NCBI GenBank assembly: GCA_030043155.1
Contig: JASHYE010000169.1
Span: forward strand, 1 to 6,175
DNA: 6,175 bases
Direction: 5' to 3'
DNA from: Candidatus Acidiferrales bacterium
Lineage (GTDB): Bacteria; Acidobacteriota; Terriglobia; Acidoferrales; UBA7541
The position numbers were made by a program, and so were the translations under genes. The notes under the pieces were generated by a model. The model was not told where the DNA came from. It ran no database searches and was given only the letters and a program-made list of their open reading frames with translations. Positions 1-5,524 of this stretch are shown here, piece by piece (position 1 is the first letter of the stretch; every line of letters starts with the position of its first letter).

Positions 1-509
1 TTTGACTGCGTCTGATCGTCCTGGTCCTGGGAAATGACTCCCTGTTTTGTAAGATCAGCGATGCGTTTGGCATCTACCTTCGCGTATTCCGCAGTGGCCT
101 GCAGTTTTACGACGTTGGCCTGATCGGCAACGATGTTGGCCTTAAGGTTCTCCACATTGGCGATGGCATTGGCAAGATTCCCGCGGGCTGTGATCACCTG
201 TGCTTCGTAAATTGTGGGGTCGAGCTGCGCCAGCACATCTCCCGCATGCACCTTGGTATTGAAGTCAGCGAAGATATATTGGACGGTGCCTGAGACAAAC
301 GAGCCCACGGGCACGGTGGTCAGGGGATTGATTGTGCCGGTGGCCTGAACCATCGCGGTCAGATTTCCACGGTGGACGGGCATGGTGATGTAACGCACAT
401 CTTGGGATCGCCCCTTCATCACGGCACCCACGCAGATAATCACCACGACGGCAAGCACGACCAGCCAGGTCAGGCGTTTGTGTTTTCGATACCAATCTCG
501 AGCAGGCAT
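1..509 (-). CDS. HlyD/MacA-family periplasmic adaptor (membrane fusion protein) of an efflux pump, N-terminal part only
   Basis: Partial gene: the frame is open from the ATG (complement of 507-509) to the left edge, giving 169 codons. Residues 1-12 are short and basic (MPARDWYRKHKR) and are followed by one hydrophobic segment at about 13-31, so the protein is an inner-membrane-anchored periplasmic protein. Residues about 55-105 form the first half of a lipoyl-like barrel-sandwich domain: GTINP at 58-62, VSGTV at 72-76, and a VHAGDVLAQLDP block at 87-98. Residues about 105-169 are the first arm of an alpha-helical hairpin rich in Ala, Asn and Gln, ending in a KQGVISQDQDDQ stretch as in MacA-like adaptors. 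Such proteins bridge an inner-membrane ABC (MacB-type) or RND pump to an outer-membrane channel. The partner lies off the left edge, so pump type and substrate cannot be decided. A GAGGA (complement of 522-526) lies 12 nt before the ATG, a rather long spacing. The gene is divergent from ubiD. Confidence 0.9.
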   Translation of the reverse strand, partial: MPARDWYRKHKRLTWLVVLAVVVIICVGAVMKGRSQDVRYITMPVHRGNLTAMVQATGTINPLTTVPVGSFVSGTVQYIFADFNTKVHAGDVLAQLDPTIYEAQVITARGNLANAIANVENLKANIVADQANVVKLQATAEYAKVDAKRIADLTKQGVISQDQDDQTQS

Positions 510-641
510 AATCCTATTTTTTCCTCGGTGGTTTTTTACACCTACACGGGCAGGTGCATCCTGCGCAGTATTCTCCGCAGCCTATCACTTGGACGCGGGA
601 TGGAGAGTATGGGTTTCAAGCTCCGCCTTCTTCGAATTTCG

Positions 642-657
642 CGGAGGCGCGCCTCCG
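642..657. repeat. Perfect 16-bp palindrome in the divergent intergenic region
   Basis: CGGAGGCGCGCCTCCG equals its own reverse complement. It lies 42 bp before the ubiD start codon. A weak -10-like TACATT follows at 661-666, and a poor -35-like TTCGCG at 638-643 would put most of the palindrome in a 17-bp spacer, as an operator might be placed. It could equally be a fragment of a dispersed GC-rich intergenic repeat. The palindrome is directly visible; either role is inference. Confidence 0.6.
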
Positions 658-687
658 TGCTACATTGAGCGCTCCGATTTAGCGCGC

Positions 688-694
688 AAGGAGG
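688..694 (+). promoter_or_regulatory. Ribosome binding site that supports the TTG start of ubiD
   Basis: AAGGAGG is close to a full anti-16S match and lies 4 nt before the TTG at 699-701. The spacing is slightly short, but no other in-frame start nearby has such a signal, and the protein beginning here (MGYRDLREFI) matches the usual UbiD N-terminus. This settles the start in favour of TTG. Confidence 0.8.
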
Positions 695-698
695 CAGT

Positions 699-2165
699 TT
701 GGGTTATCGCGACCTGCGGGAATTCATTGCGCATCTCGAGCGTCAAGGCGAGTTAAAGCGTATCACCGCCGAAGTTGACCCGGTACTTGAAATTACGGAG
801 ATCACCGACCGGGTCACCAAAGCGGGCGGGCCAGCGCTTTTTTTTGAGCGCCCCAAAGGTTCGCGAGTGCCGTTGGTCATTAATCTTCTGGGCAGCCATA
901 GTCGAATGAACATGGCACTCGCGGTTGAACGGCTCGAGGATGTGGCCAATCGCGTGAAGTCGTTTCTTGACGTGCAGACTCCTCAGGGGTTTCTCGACAA
1001 AGTGAAAATGCTGCCCAAACTGGCCGAGCTGGGATCGTTTTTCCCGAAGACAGTGAAGTCCGGGCCGTGCAAAGAGGTAATTCGCAAGGGCGGTTTTTCG
1101 TTGGGTGAGTTTCCAATTTTGAAGTGCTGGCCACAGGACGGCGGGCGCTATATCACCTGGCCCATGGTGATCACGAAGAATCCAGAAACAGGGAAACGCA
1201 ACGTAGGATGCTATCGCATGCAGGTTTTTGATGATCGTTCGACGGGCATGCACTGGCAGACGCAAAAGCATGGCGCGGAGCATTTTCGCAGCGCCCGTTC
1301 GCGGGATAGCAGGGGAAAAATGGAAGTGGCGGTGGCAATAGGCTCCGACCCGGCCACGGCTTTGGCCGGAATTCTGCCGGTACCGCCGGACCTTGACGAA
1401 TTCATGTTCTCGGGCTTTCTCAGGAAAGATGCCGTTGAGTTAGTTCGTTGCGAGACTGTCGACTTGGAGGTTCCTGCGAATGCCGAGATTGTGCTCGAAG
1501 GGTATGTGGATCTGGGGGAGCTACGCACGGAGGGGCCGTTCGGCGATCATACGGGCTTTTATTCGCTCGAAGGTGAGTATCCAGTTTTCCATATTACCTG
1601 CATCACGCATCGCAAGGACCCGCTTTACCTCACTACAATTGTCGGACGCCCACCGCAAGAGGACTACTTCATGGGTCATGCCATTGAGCGGATTTTCCTG
1701 CCCGTGATGAAGATGCAGTTTCCTGAAATTGTGGACGTGTCGATGCCGGCGGAGGGCATTTTCCAGAACCTGATGATTGTTGCTATCCGAAAGTCGTATC
1801 CCGGCCACGCGCGCAAAGTGATGAACGCGATCTGGTCACTTGGCCAAGCTATGTTTACAAAGGTCGTGATTGTGGTTGATCACGACGTGGACGTTCAGAA
1901 TCCCGGCGAAGTTGTTTGGAAAGCCCTGTGCGCGATCGATCCTCAGCGCGACATCGAGTTTGTGCTTGGGCCTGTGGATACGCTGGAGCACGCTTCGCGG
2001 TTGCAGGACTACGGTTCGAAAATGGGTGTTGATGCGACGCGCAAATGGTCTTCCGAGGGATTCAGCCGCCGTTGGCCGGATGAAGTTCGTATGGATCCGC
2101 AGACGACTGCGCGAATCGATAGCATGTGGAAAAGTCTAGGTATCGATCTACCTCACCACAAGTAA
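699..2165 (+). CDS. ubiD: UbiD-family prenyl-FMN-dependent decarboxylase (3-polyprenyl-4-hydroxybenzoate or menaquinone-pathway type)
   Basis: Complete, 488 aa, TTG start; E. coli UbiD is about 497 aa as I recall. UbiD enzymes use prenylated FMN, made by UbiX, plus a divalent metal and potassium to remove carboxylates reversibly from aromatic or unsaturated acids in the cytoplasm. The N-terminus MGYRDLREFIAHLE is typical. Residues that line up with the cofactor and metal ligands of fungal Fdc1 (N168, H191, E233) are N168, H191 and E234 (in DEFMFSG). The catalytic R-E-E/D set is R173 (GCYRMQ), E278 and D283 in EGPFGDHTGFY (278-288). The C-terminal part carries QFPEIVD, GHARKVMNAIWS and GSKMGVDATRKW, as in E. 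coli UbiD. The alignment is from memory. The protein resembles the quinone-biosynthesis branch more than phenolic-acid decarboxylases, and an Acidobacteria-like host would normally make menaquinone, so the substrate is uncertain. No ubiX or other quinone gene is visible. It appears to be a single-gene unit. Confidence 0.93.
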   Translation: MGYRDLREFIAHLERQGELKRITAEVDPVLEITEITDRVTKAGGPALFFERPKGSRVPLVINLLGSHSRMNMALAVERLEDVANRVKSFLDVQTPQGFLDKVKMLPKLAELGSFFPKTVKSGPCKEVIRKGGFSLGEFPILKCWPQDGGRYITWPMVITKNPETGKRNVGCYRMQVFDDRSTGMHWQTQKHGAEHFRSARSRDSRGKMEVAVAIGSDPATALAGILPVPPDLDEFMFSGFLRKDAVELVRCETVDLEVPANAEIVLEGYVDLGELRTEGPFGDHTGFYSLEGEYPVFHITCITHRKDPLYLTTIVGRPPQEDYFMGHAIERIFLPVMKMQFPEIVDVSMPAEGIFQNLMIVAIRKSYPGHARKVMNAIWSLGQAMFTKVVIVVDHDVDVQNPGEVVWKALCAIDPQRDIEFVLGPVDTLEHASRLQDYGSKMGVDATRKWSSEGFSRRWPDEVRMDPQTTARIDSMWKSLGIDLPHHK

Positions 2166-2172
2166 GACCACC

Positions 2173-2190
2173 CCTGTCCCCACGAACAGG
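2173..2190 (+). terminator. Weak hairpin just after ubiD, possible terminator
   Basis: CCTGT at 2173-2177 can pair with ACAGG at 2186-2190 around an 8-nt loop, starting 8 nt after the ubiD stop. Only TTCCGCTTTC follows and there is no real T run, so this is at best a poor intrinsic terminator or an mRNA 3'-end stabilising stem. Confidence 0.25.
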
Positions 2191-2275
2191 TTCCGCTTTC
2201 GCACGCTTCGCGGCAAACACAGTGGACTTAGTTTCCCGCCTATTTTCTAATCTCAATTGTGCGAGGCCGCCGCAA

Positions 2276-2304
2276 CATTGCCAAGTTAAACACGAACGGC
2301 AATG
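2276..2304. repeat. Inverted repeat CATTGCC...GGCAATG before the pil promoter candidate
   Basis: CATTGCC (2276-2282) and GGCAATG (2298-2304) are exact reverse complements separated by 15 nt. The repeat ends 7 bp before the TTGACA box. No T run follows, so it is not a standard intrinsic terminator. The half-site spacing, about two helical turns centre to centre (22 bp), would suit a dimeric regulator binding next to the promoter; that role is inference. Confidence 0.5.
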
Positions 2305-2311
2305 ACCTGCG

Positions 2312-2343
2312 TTGACAATCGAACGGTACGAATGCCATATAGG
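2312..2343 (+). promoter_or_regulatory. Candidate sigma-70-type promoter for pilMNOPQ
   Basis: A perfect -35 hexamer TTGACA lies at 2312-2317. Downstream, TATAGG at 2338-2343 matches 4 of 6 of the -10 consensus but gives a 20-bp spacer; the overlapping CATATA at 2336-2341 gives an 18-bp spacer with a poorer match. Transcription would start near 2348, leaving a leader of roughly 155-160 nt before pilM. The -35 box is strong and the -10 is imperfect, so an activator may be needed. Confidence 0.45.
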
Positions 2344-2380
2344 GTTATAGAACTACTGGTAAGGGCATGACTCAGGGTGG

Positions 2381-2415
2381 GTCGCCGGTTCGACGGGGTG
2401 GTCGAAACTAGCGAC
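2381..2415 (+). other. Nested hairpin in the pilM leader
   Basis: The outer stem GTCGC (2381-2385) pairs with GCGAC (2411-2415). The inner stem TTCGAC (2389-2394) pairs with GTCGAA (2401-2406) around a GGGGTG loop. The two stems are separated by internal strands CGG and ACTA. All 11 pairs are Watson-Crick. It resembles no riboswitch class I can recognise, and I checked it by eye against the c-di-GMP-I (GEMM) consensus without a match. It may be a regulatory RNA element or simply a stabilising structure. Confidence 0.45.
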
Positions 2416-2444
2416 AGCGAGTTTCAAGAACAACATACAAATCA

Positions 2445-2473
2445 GGGCCGTTCGCCAACCCGGCCCAGTTTTA
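2445..2473 (+). terminator. Terminator-like GC hairpin with T run upstream of pilM (possible attenuator)
   Basis: GGGCCG (2445-2450) pairs perfectly with CGGCCC (2461-2466) around a 10-nt loop and is followed by AGTTTTAT, with four consecutive T at 2469-2472. It lies after the promoter candidate and ends about 33 nt before the pilM start, the usual place for a leader attenuator. The T run is short, so termination may be weak or absent. Confidence 0.4.
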
Positions 2474-2505
2474 TGTGACCCGAGGCAGTTAGCGAGGACG
2501 ACGCG

Positions 2506-3555
2506 ATGTTTGGCAAGAAATCGAAAGCGCTGATTGGTCTGGACATCGGCTCCAGCTCTGTAAAGGCGGTCGAGCTGAAGAAGACGAGGGAAGGGTACGA
2601 GCTGGTCAACTTTGGAGTCGAACCGCTCGCCCAAGACACAGTCGTAGACGGCGCGATTATGGATGCTCCTGCCGTTGCCGAGCGCATCAGCTCAATTTTC
2701 GATGGGCAAAAGATCAAGTTGAAGGACGTGGCGACGTCTGTTTCCGGGCATTCGGTGATCGTGAAGCGCGTTCCTATGCCTGTCATGGCTGAAGACGAGC
2801 TGTACGACCGAGTACAGGCTGAAGCTAGCCAGCACATTCCGTTTGACATTGCCGACGTGAATTTGAGCCATCAGCTGCTGGAAGCGACGGATACTCAGAT
2901 GGACGTTCTGCTTGTGGCCGTGAAGAAGGACAAGATTCTGAACCATACGAACGTGCTGGCCCAGGCCGGAAAGAGCCCGGTGGTGGTGGACATTGACGCA
3001 TTCGCCCTGGAAAACTGTTTCGAGGTGAATTACGACCCCGATCCAGCGCAGGTGGTAGCACTCCTTAATATTGGGGCCAGCGTGATGAACATCAACATTA
3101 TTCGCGGCTGGACCCCGCTTTTTACTCGCGACGTTTCGGTGGGTGGCAACCAATACACCGACGCGCTGCAAAAGGAACTGGACCTGAATTTCGACGATGC
3201 CGAACGGCTGAAAATGGGCGGCACGCTTCCTGGAGTAACCGAAGAGCAGCGCACATCAATTCTGCGCTCCGTTTCCGACATTCTGATGCTCGAAATCCAA
3301 AAGACCTTCGATTTCTTCCGAGCAACAGCGGCGGGTGAGAACATACGCCGGATCGTCGTGGCGGGCGGCACAGCGCGGGTTCCGGGGTTGCTGGATTTGC
3401 TGCGCGAGGAATTTGGGATGCCGGTGGAAGAGCTGTATCCCTTCCGGAAGATTTCCGTGAATCCCGGGAAGCACGATGAAGAGCGAATCCGCGAAATGGC
3501 GCCCCGGCTGGCGATTGCCGTCGGTCTGGCGCTGAGGAGTTTCGACACGCCATGA
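2506..3555 (+). CDS. pilM: PilM, actin-like ATPase of the type IV pilus inner-membrane complex
   Basis: Complete, 349 aa, in the usual size range. PilM is a cytoplasmic FtsA/actin-fold protein that binds the N-terminal peptide of PilN and links the pilus alignment complex to the cytoplasmic motor parts. The N-terminal phosphate-1 loop LIGLDIGSSSVKAVEL spans 9-24, with D13, G15 and S16-S18 as expected nucleotide contacts. The second phosphate loop region is LLNIGASVMNIN at 186-197, and the adenosine motif VAGGTARVPG ends the fold at about 285-294. No signal peptide or membrane segment is seen. The ATG at 2506 is preceded by GAGGA at 2494-2498 with 7-nt spacing. It is the first gene of the pil operon and its stop overlaps the pilN start (ATGA at 3552-3555), which suggests translational coupling. 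Assignment is firm from the motifs and the gene order. Confidence 0.97.
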   Translation: MFGKKSKALIGLDIGSSSVKAVELKKTREGYELVNFGVEPLAQDTVVDGAIMDAPAVAERISSIFDGQKIKLKDVATSVSGHSVIVKRVPMPVMAEDELYDRVQAEASQHIPFDIADVNLSHQLLEATDTQMDVLLVAVKKDKILNHTNVLAQAGKSPVVVDIDAFALENCFEVNYDPDPAQVVALLNIGASVMNINIIRGWTPLFTRDVSVGGNQYTDALQKELDLNFDDAERLKMGGTLPGVTEEQRTSILRSVSDILMLEIQKTFDFFRATAAGENIRRIVVAGGTARVPGLLDLLREEFGMPVEELYPFRKISVNPGKHDEERIREMAPRLAIAVGLALRSFDTP

Positions 3556-4181
3556 TAAGAATCAACCTTCTTGGCCAGGAAAGGCCGAAGACCAGCCGGG
3601 GTCCGGCGATTCCGCTGGAATCTTCGCTTCGGCTGATCCTGTTCGTTGCTTCGCTGCTAGTGGCGGCGGTAGTTCTCTACGCGATGTATCACCAGAAGCA
3701 GACAGAGTTAACGGGAATTGAGAGCCGAATCACGAGTCTGCAAGCGGAGATGACGCGCCTGCAGCAGGTGAAAGCGGAAGTGCAGCAGTATGAGCAGCAG
3801 AAGAGCGTGTTGCAGGAGCGCATCGACGTGATTGAGCAGTTGCAAGCAAACCGTTCTGGCGGGCAGCAACTGCTGCAGATGGTCGCTGCCACAGTCGAGC
3901 GCTCGAATGATCTCTGGCTCACATCCATGACCCGCAACGGTAATTCGCTGGACCTGGCTGGAGAAGCGGTTTCCATCAACGCCGTGGCGAATTTTGTCAC
4001 GCAGATGAAGCGCTCCGGATATTTCGACAATATCGAAATGAAGCAAGCGGCGGAAAACGACCTGGTCAAAGGCGCACAGACGTTTGGATTCACAATGTCC
4101 GCGGAGATTACGCCGACGAAACCCACCGGCGTGAGCGAACCGCAGGCGGCAACTGCTCCGGCACGGCCGGGAAAGAGCTAG
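3552..4181 (+). CDS. pilN: PilN, inner-membrane type IV pilus alignment protein
   Basis: Complete, 209 aa. The cytoplasmic N-terminus MIRINLLGQERPK carries the INLL signature (4-7) that inserts into the PilM groove; the position after it is Gly where many relatives have Pro. One transmembrane helix lies at about 28-46, followed by a Gln/Glu-rich coiled coil at about 48-98 and a ferredoxin-like periplasmic domain at about 102-185 (GGQQLLQMVAATVERSNDLWLTS region through FTMSAEI). The last 20 or so residues are a Pro/Ala/Thr-rich tail. PilN pairs with PilO in the periplasm and passes the connection from PilM to PilP. It starts inside the pilM stop codon (ATGA), so no separate leader is needed. 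It ends 9 bp before pilO. Could only be confused with PilO or GspL-like paralogues; the INLL peptide and gene order decide for PilN. Confidence 0.96.
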   Translation: MIRINLLGQERPKTSRGPAIPLESSLRLILFVASLLVAAVVLYAMYHQKQTELTGIESRITSLQAEMTRLQQVKAEVQQYEQQKSVLQERIDVIEQLQANRSGGQQLLQMVAATVERSNDLWLTSMTRNGNSLDLAGEAVSINAVANFVTQMKRSGYFDNIEMKQAAENDLVKGAQTFGFTMSAEITPTKPTGVSEPQAATAPARPGKS

Positions 4182-4190
4182 GGAGGAGCA

Positions 4191-4838
4191 ATGGCAACCT
4201 CATTTCGCGAAATGTCATGGCCAATTCAGGCACTGGCGTTTCTCGCCCTGGCCATCGTGCTGGTGCTCGCCGGACTGTATTTGCCGATGTCGCCCATAGC
4301 CGCCGAGCGAGTCGCGGTGGATGATGCGAACACGAAAATGAATGGTTTAGAGAAGCAGGTGCAGCCGCTTCGAGTATTTCAACAACGGCGCGTCGAACTT
4401 CAGAGCGAGATGGAAGCGCTGCAAAAGCAGCTTGCGACTTTGCAAGCGATCGTCCCTGAGGACAAGGAAGTAGACCAATTTCTGGATATGGTGCAGGGAG
4501 CCGCATCCGGGTCGGGCGTTTTCATCCGCAAAATTGAGACGGAGCCGATTGTTCCGGAGCAGTACCACTCACAGATGCCATTTAAGATCAGCGCGGACGG
4601 ACCCTATTACTCGGTACTGGATTTTTTCACACGCCTCGGAAGGCTGTCGCGAATTATCAACGTGGGCGATATCAAGCTGACCGAAGTCAAGGCCGGGGAT
4701 AGTTCAAACGCACAATTCCGTATGGCGCCGGGAACGACGGTTACCGGGGAATTCACAATCACGACATTCTTTACTTCGCCGGATGCGGCTGCTTCGGTTC
4801 CCTCAACGCAGCCTACGGCCGGCAGGATGAGGCGGTAG
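4191..4838 (+). CDS. pilO: PilO, inner-membrane type IV pilus alignment protein
   Basis: Complete, 215 aa. A short cytoplasmic N-terminus is followed by one transmembrane helix at about 12-31 (IQALAFLALAIVLVLAGLYL), then a coiled coil at about 40-87 (KMNGLEKQVQPLRVF, QSEMEALQKQLATL) leading into the typical PilO sequence AIVPEDKEVDQFLDMV. The ferredoxin-like periplasmic domain covers about 90-190, including FKISADGPYYSVLDFFTRLGRLSRI, quoted here only in outline, and ends in a Ser/Thr/Pro tail with RMRR. PilO dimerises with PilN and helps hold PilP. The ATG at 4191 has a strong GGAGG at 4182-4186 only 4 nt upstream; an internal ATG at 4212 (residue 8) has no such signal, so 4191 is preferred. 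The gap to pilP is 2 bp. Confidence 0.95.
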   Translation: MATSFREMSWPIQALAFLALAIVLVLAGLYLPMSPIAAERVAVDDANTKMNGLEKQVQPLRVFQQRRVELQSEMEALQKQLATLQAIVPEDKEVDQFLDMVQGAASGSGVFIRKIETEPIVPEQYHSQMPFKISADGPYYSVLDFFTRLGRLSRIINVGDIKLTEVKAGDSSNAQFRMAPGTTVTGEFTITTFFTSPDAAASVPSTQPTAGRMRR

Positions 4839-4840
4839 TT

Positions 4841-5524
4841 ATGGGGCGCGGAAACATGACCGAACTGAAGATCGTTGCGCGAATCATGGCGCTGGGTGCG
4901 CTGATCTTTTGGTGCGCTGCTTCGGTTGGCGCAACACAGCAAAGGCCGATGCAGACGCCACAAAGGCCGGTTACGCACACGCAAATCACCCATCCGGTTC
5001 GCCATGGGACGGTTCGTCCCCTAGCGGCTCGCCATGTCGCAAGACCGGGCGCCGTCATTCACAGGCCCGAGAAGCAGGTTCCAGCGCAAGCGGTGGTTGC
5101 AAAGAAGCCCGAAGCGCCGAAACCCGAGGCCGCGCCAACGCCTTTGACTCCGATTGCTCTTGCGGATCAAACGCCTGCTCTTCCAGAAAGCGGCCATGGA
5201 CGTGATCCATTCGAGGCGCTTATTCGGCCAAGTGATCCGAATGCGGCGCACGCTAATCTGCCTCCTGGAATTGCAGGTCTGCAGGTGGCCACGTTGCGGC
5301 TGGAAGGGATGGTCAAGACGCCGGACGGCATGATGGCCGTTGTCGCGAATCCTCAAGAAAGCGTTTATTTCCTTCACGACGGGGACCATGTTTACGATGG
5401 TGTGGTGGAGAAGATTGGAATTGATGACGTTACATTCCGTCAGGAAAGCAAAGATGCGTTTGGGCGCACAATCGACCGCGATGTGTCCAGGCGCCTCTAT
5501 CCGATTGCAGGAGACGAGCAATGA
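4841..5524 (+). CDS. pilP: PilP, periplasmic type IV pilus protein linking PilNO to the secretin
   Basis: Complete, 227 aa. Residues about 9-31 are a secretion signal ending in SVGA before TQ. There is a Cys at 25, but its context IFWC does not fit a lipobox, unlike classical lipoprotein PilP. Residues 32-76 carry 7 Arg, 5 His and many Pro but no Asp or Glu; residues 77-118 are a Pro/Ala-rich linker. The C-terminal beta domain (121-227) holds RDPFEALI at 121-128, TLRLEGMVK at 151-159, the ESVYFLHDGDHVYDGVVEKI block and a DAFGRTIDR stretch, all typical of the PilP family. This domain binds the N0 region of PilQ, while the linker contacts PilN/PilO. Start: ATG 4841 has GAGG at 4829-4832; ATG 4856 (MTELK) would give a tidier signal peptide and is a real alternative. 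Its stop overlaps the pilQ start (ATGA at 5521-5524). Confidence 0.93.
   Translation: MGRGNMTELKIVARIMALGALIFWCAASVGATQQRPMQTPQRPVTHTQITHPVRHGTVRPLAARHVARPGAVIHRPEKQVPAQAVVAKKPEAPKPEAAPTPLTPIALADQTPALPESGHGRDPFEALIRPSDPNAAHANLPPGIAGLQVATLRLEGMVKTPDGMMAVVANPQESVYFLHDGDHVYDGVVEKIGIDDVTFRQESKDAFGRTIDRDVSRRLYPIAGDEQ

Larger units (their letters stand above)
510..698. other. Divergent intergenic region between the adaptor gene and ubiD
   Basis: This 189-bp gap separates the two divergent start codons and should hold the promoters for both. Besides the 642-657 palindrome there is a short palindrome GAGCGCTC at 667-674 and a 5-bp stem GCGCT/AGCGC (669-673 with 681-685) directly before the ubiD ribosome binding site. 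I see no strong consensus -35/-10 pair on either strand; the best plus-strand -10-like hexamer is TACATT at 661-666. Short open frames crossing the region (for example one starting at 372) lack any protein-like character and were not called. Confidence 0.5.
2166..2505. other. 340-bp intergenic region: ubiD 3' end, then promoter and untranslated leader of the pil operon
   Basis: I see no credible protein-coding gene here. In order it holds a weak hairpin after the ubiD stop (2173-2190), an AT-richer stretch around 2231-2260, an inverted repeat (2276-2304), a promoter candidate (2312-2343), a nested hairpin (2381-2415) and a GC-rich hairpin followed by a T run (2445-2473), then the pilM ribosome binding site. 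The heptamer CGAACGG occurs at 2293-2299 and 2320-2326, on either side of the -35 box, and its complement CCGTTCG at 2448-2454. The tightly packed coding on both sides makes this the main regulatory stretch of the window. Confidence 0.6.

Noticed and set aside
372..756. Plus-strand open frames crossing from the adaptor gene through the intergenic region into ubiD.
   Set aside because: They overlap the adaptor gene on the other strand and the ubiD start in another frame, and their peptides look random.
753..1283. A 176-codon minus-strand open frame opposite ubiD.
   Set aside because: It lies wholly inside a well-supported gene, its peptide has no domain-like pattern, and no ribosome binding site was evident; it is a shadow frame.
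2381..2406. GGTTCGA in the leader recalls a tRNA T-arm.
   Set aside because: No acceptor stem, anticodon arm or D-arm can be drawn around it; the same bases form a simple hairpin instead.
2367..2411. A 14-codon open frame (MTQGGSPVRRGGRN, stop TAG) spanning the nested hairpin in the pil leader, possible leader peptide.
   Set aside because: The only Shine-Dalgarno-like AAGGG is 1 nt from the ATG, too close to work well, and the peptide has no run of regulatory codons. It may be chance.
2345..2505. A c-di-GMP-I (GEMM) riboswitch, which would make sense before pilus genes.
   Set aside because: The conserved GEMM core and tetraloop-receptor sequences are not present by eye.
3030..3548. A 172-codon minus-strand open frame opposite pilM.
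   Set aside because: It is rich in Ser, Arg and Pro as shadow frames of GC-rich genes are, and is fully covered by pilM.
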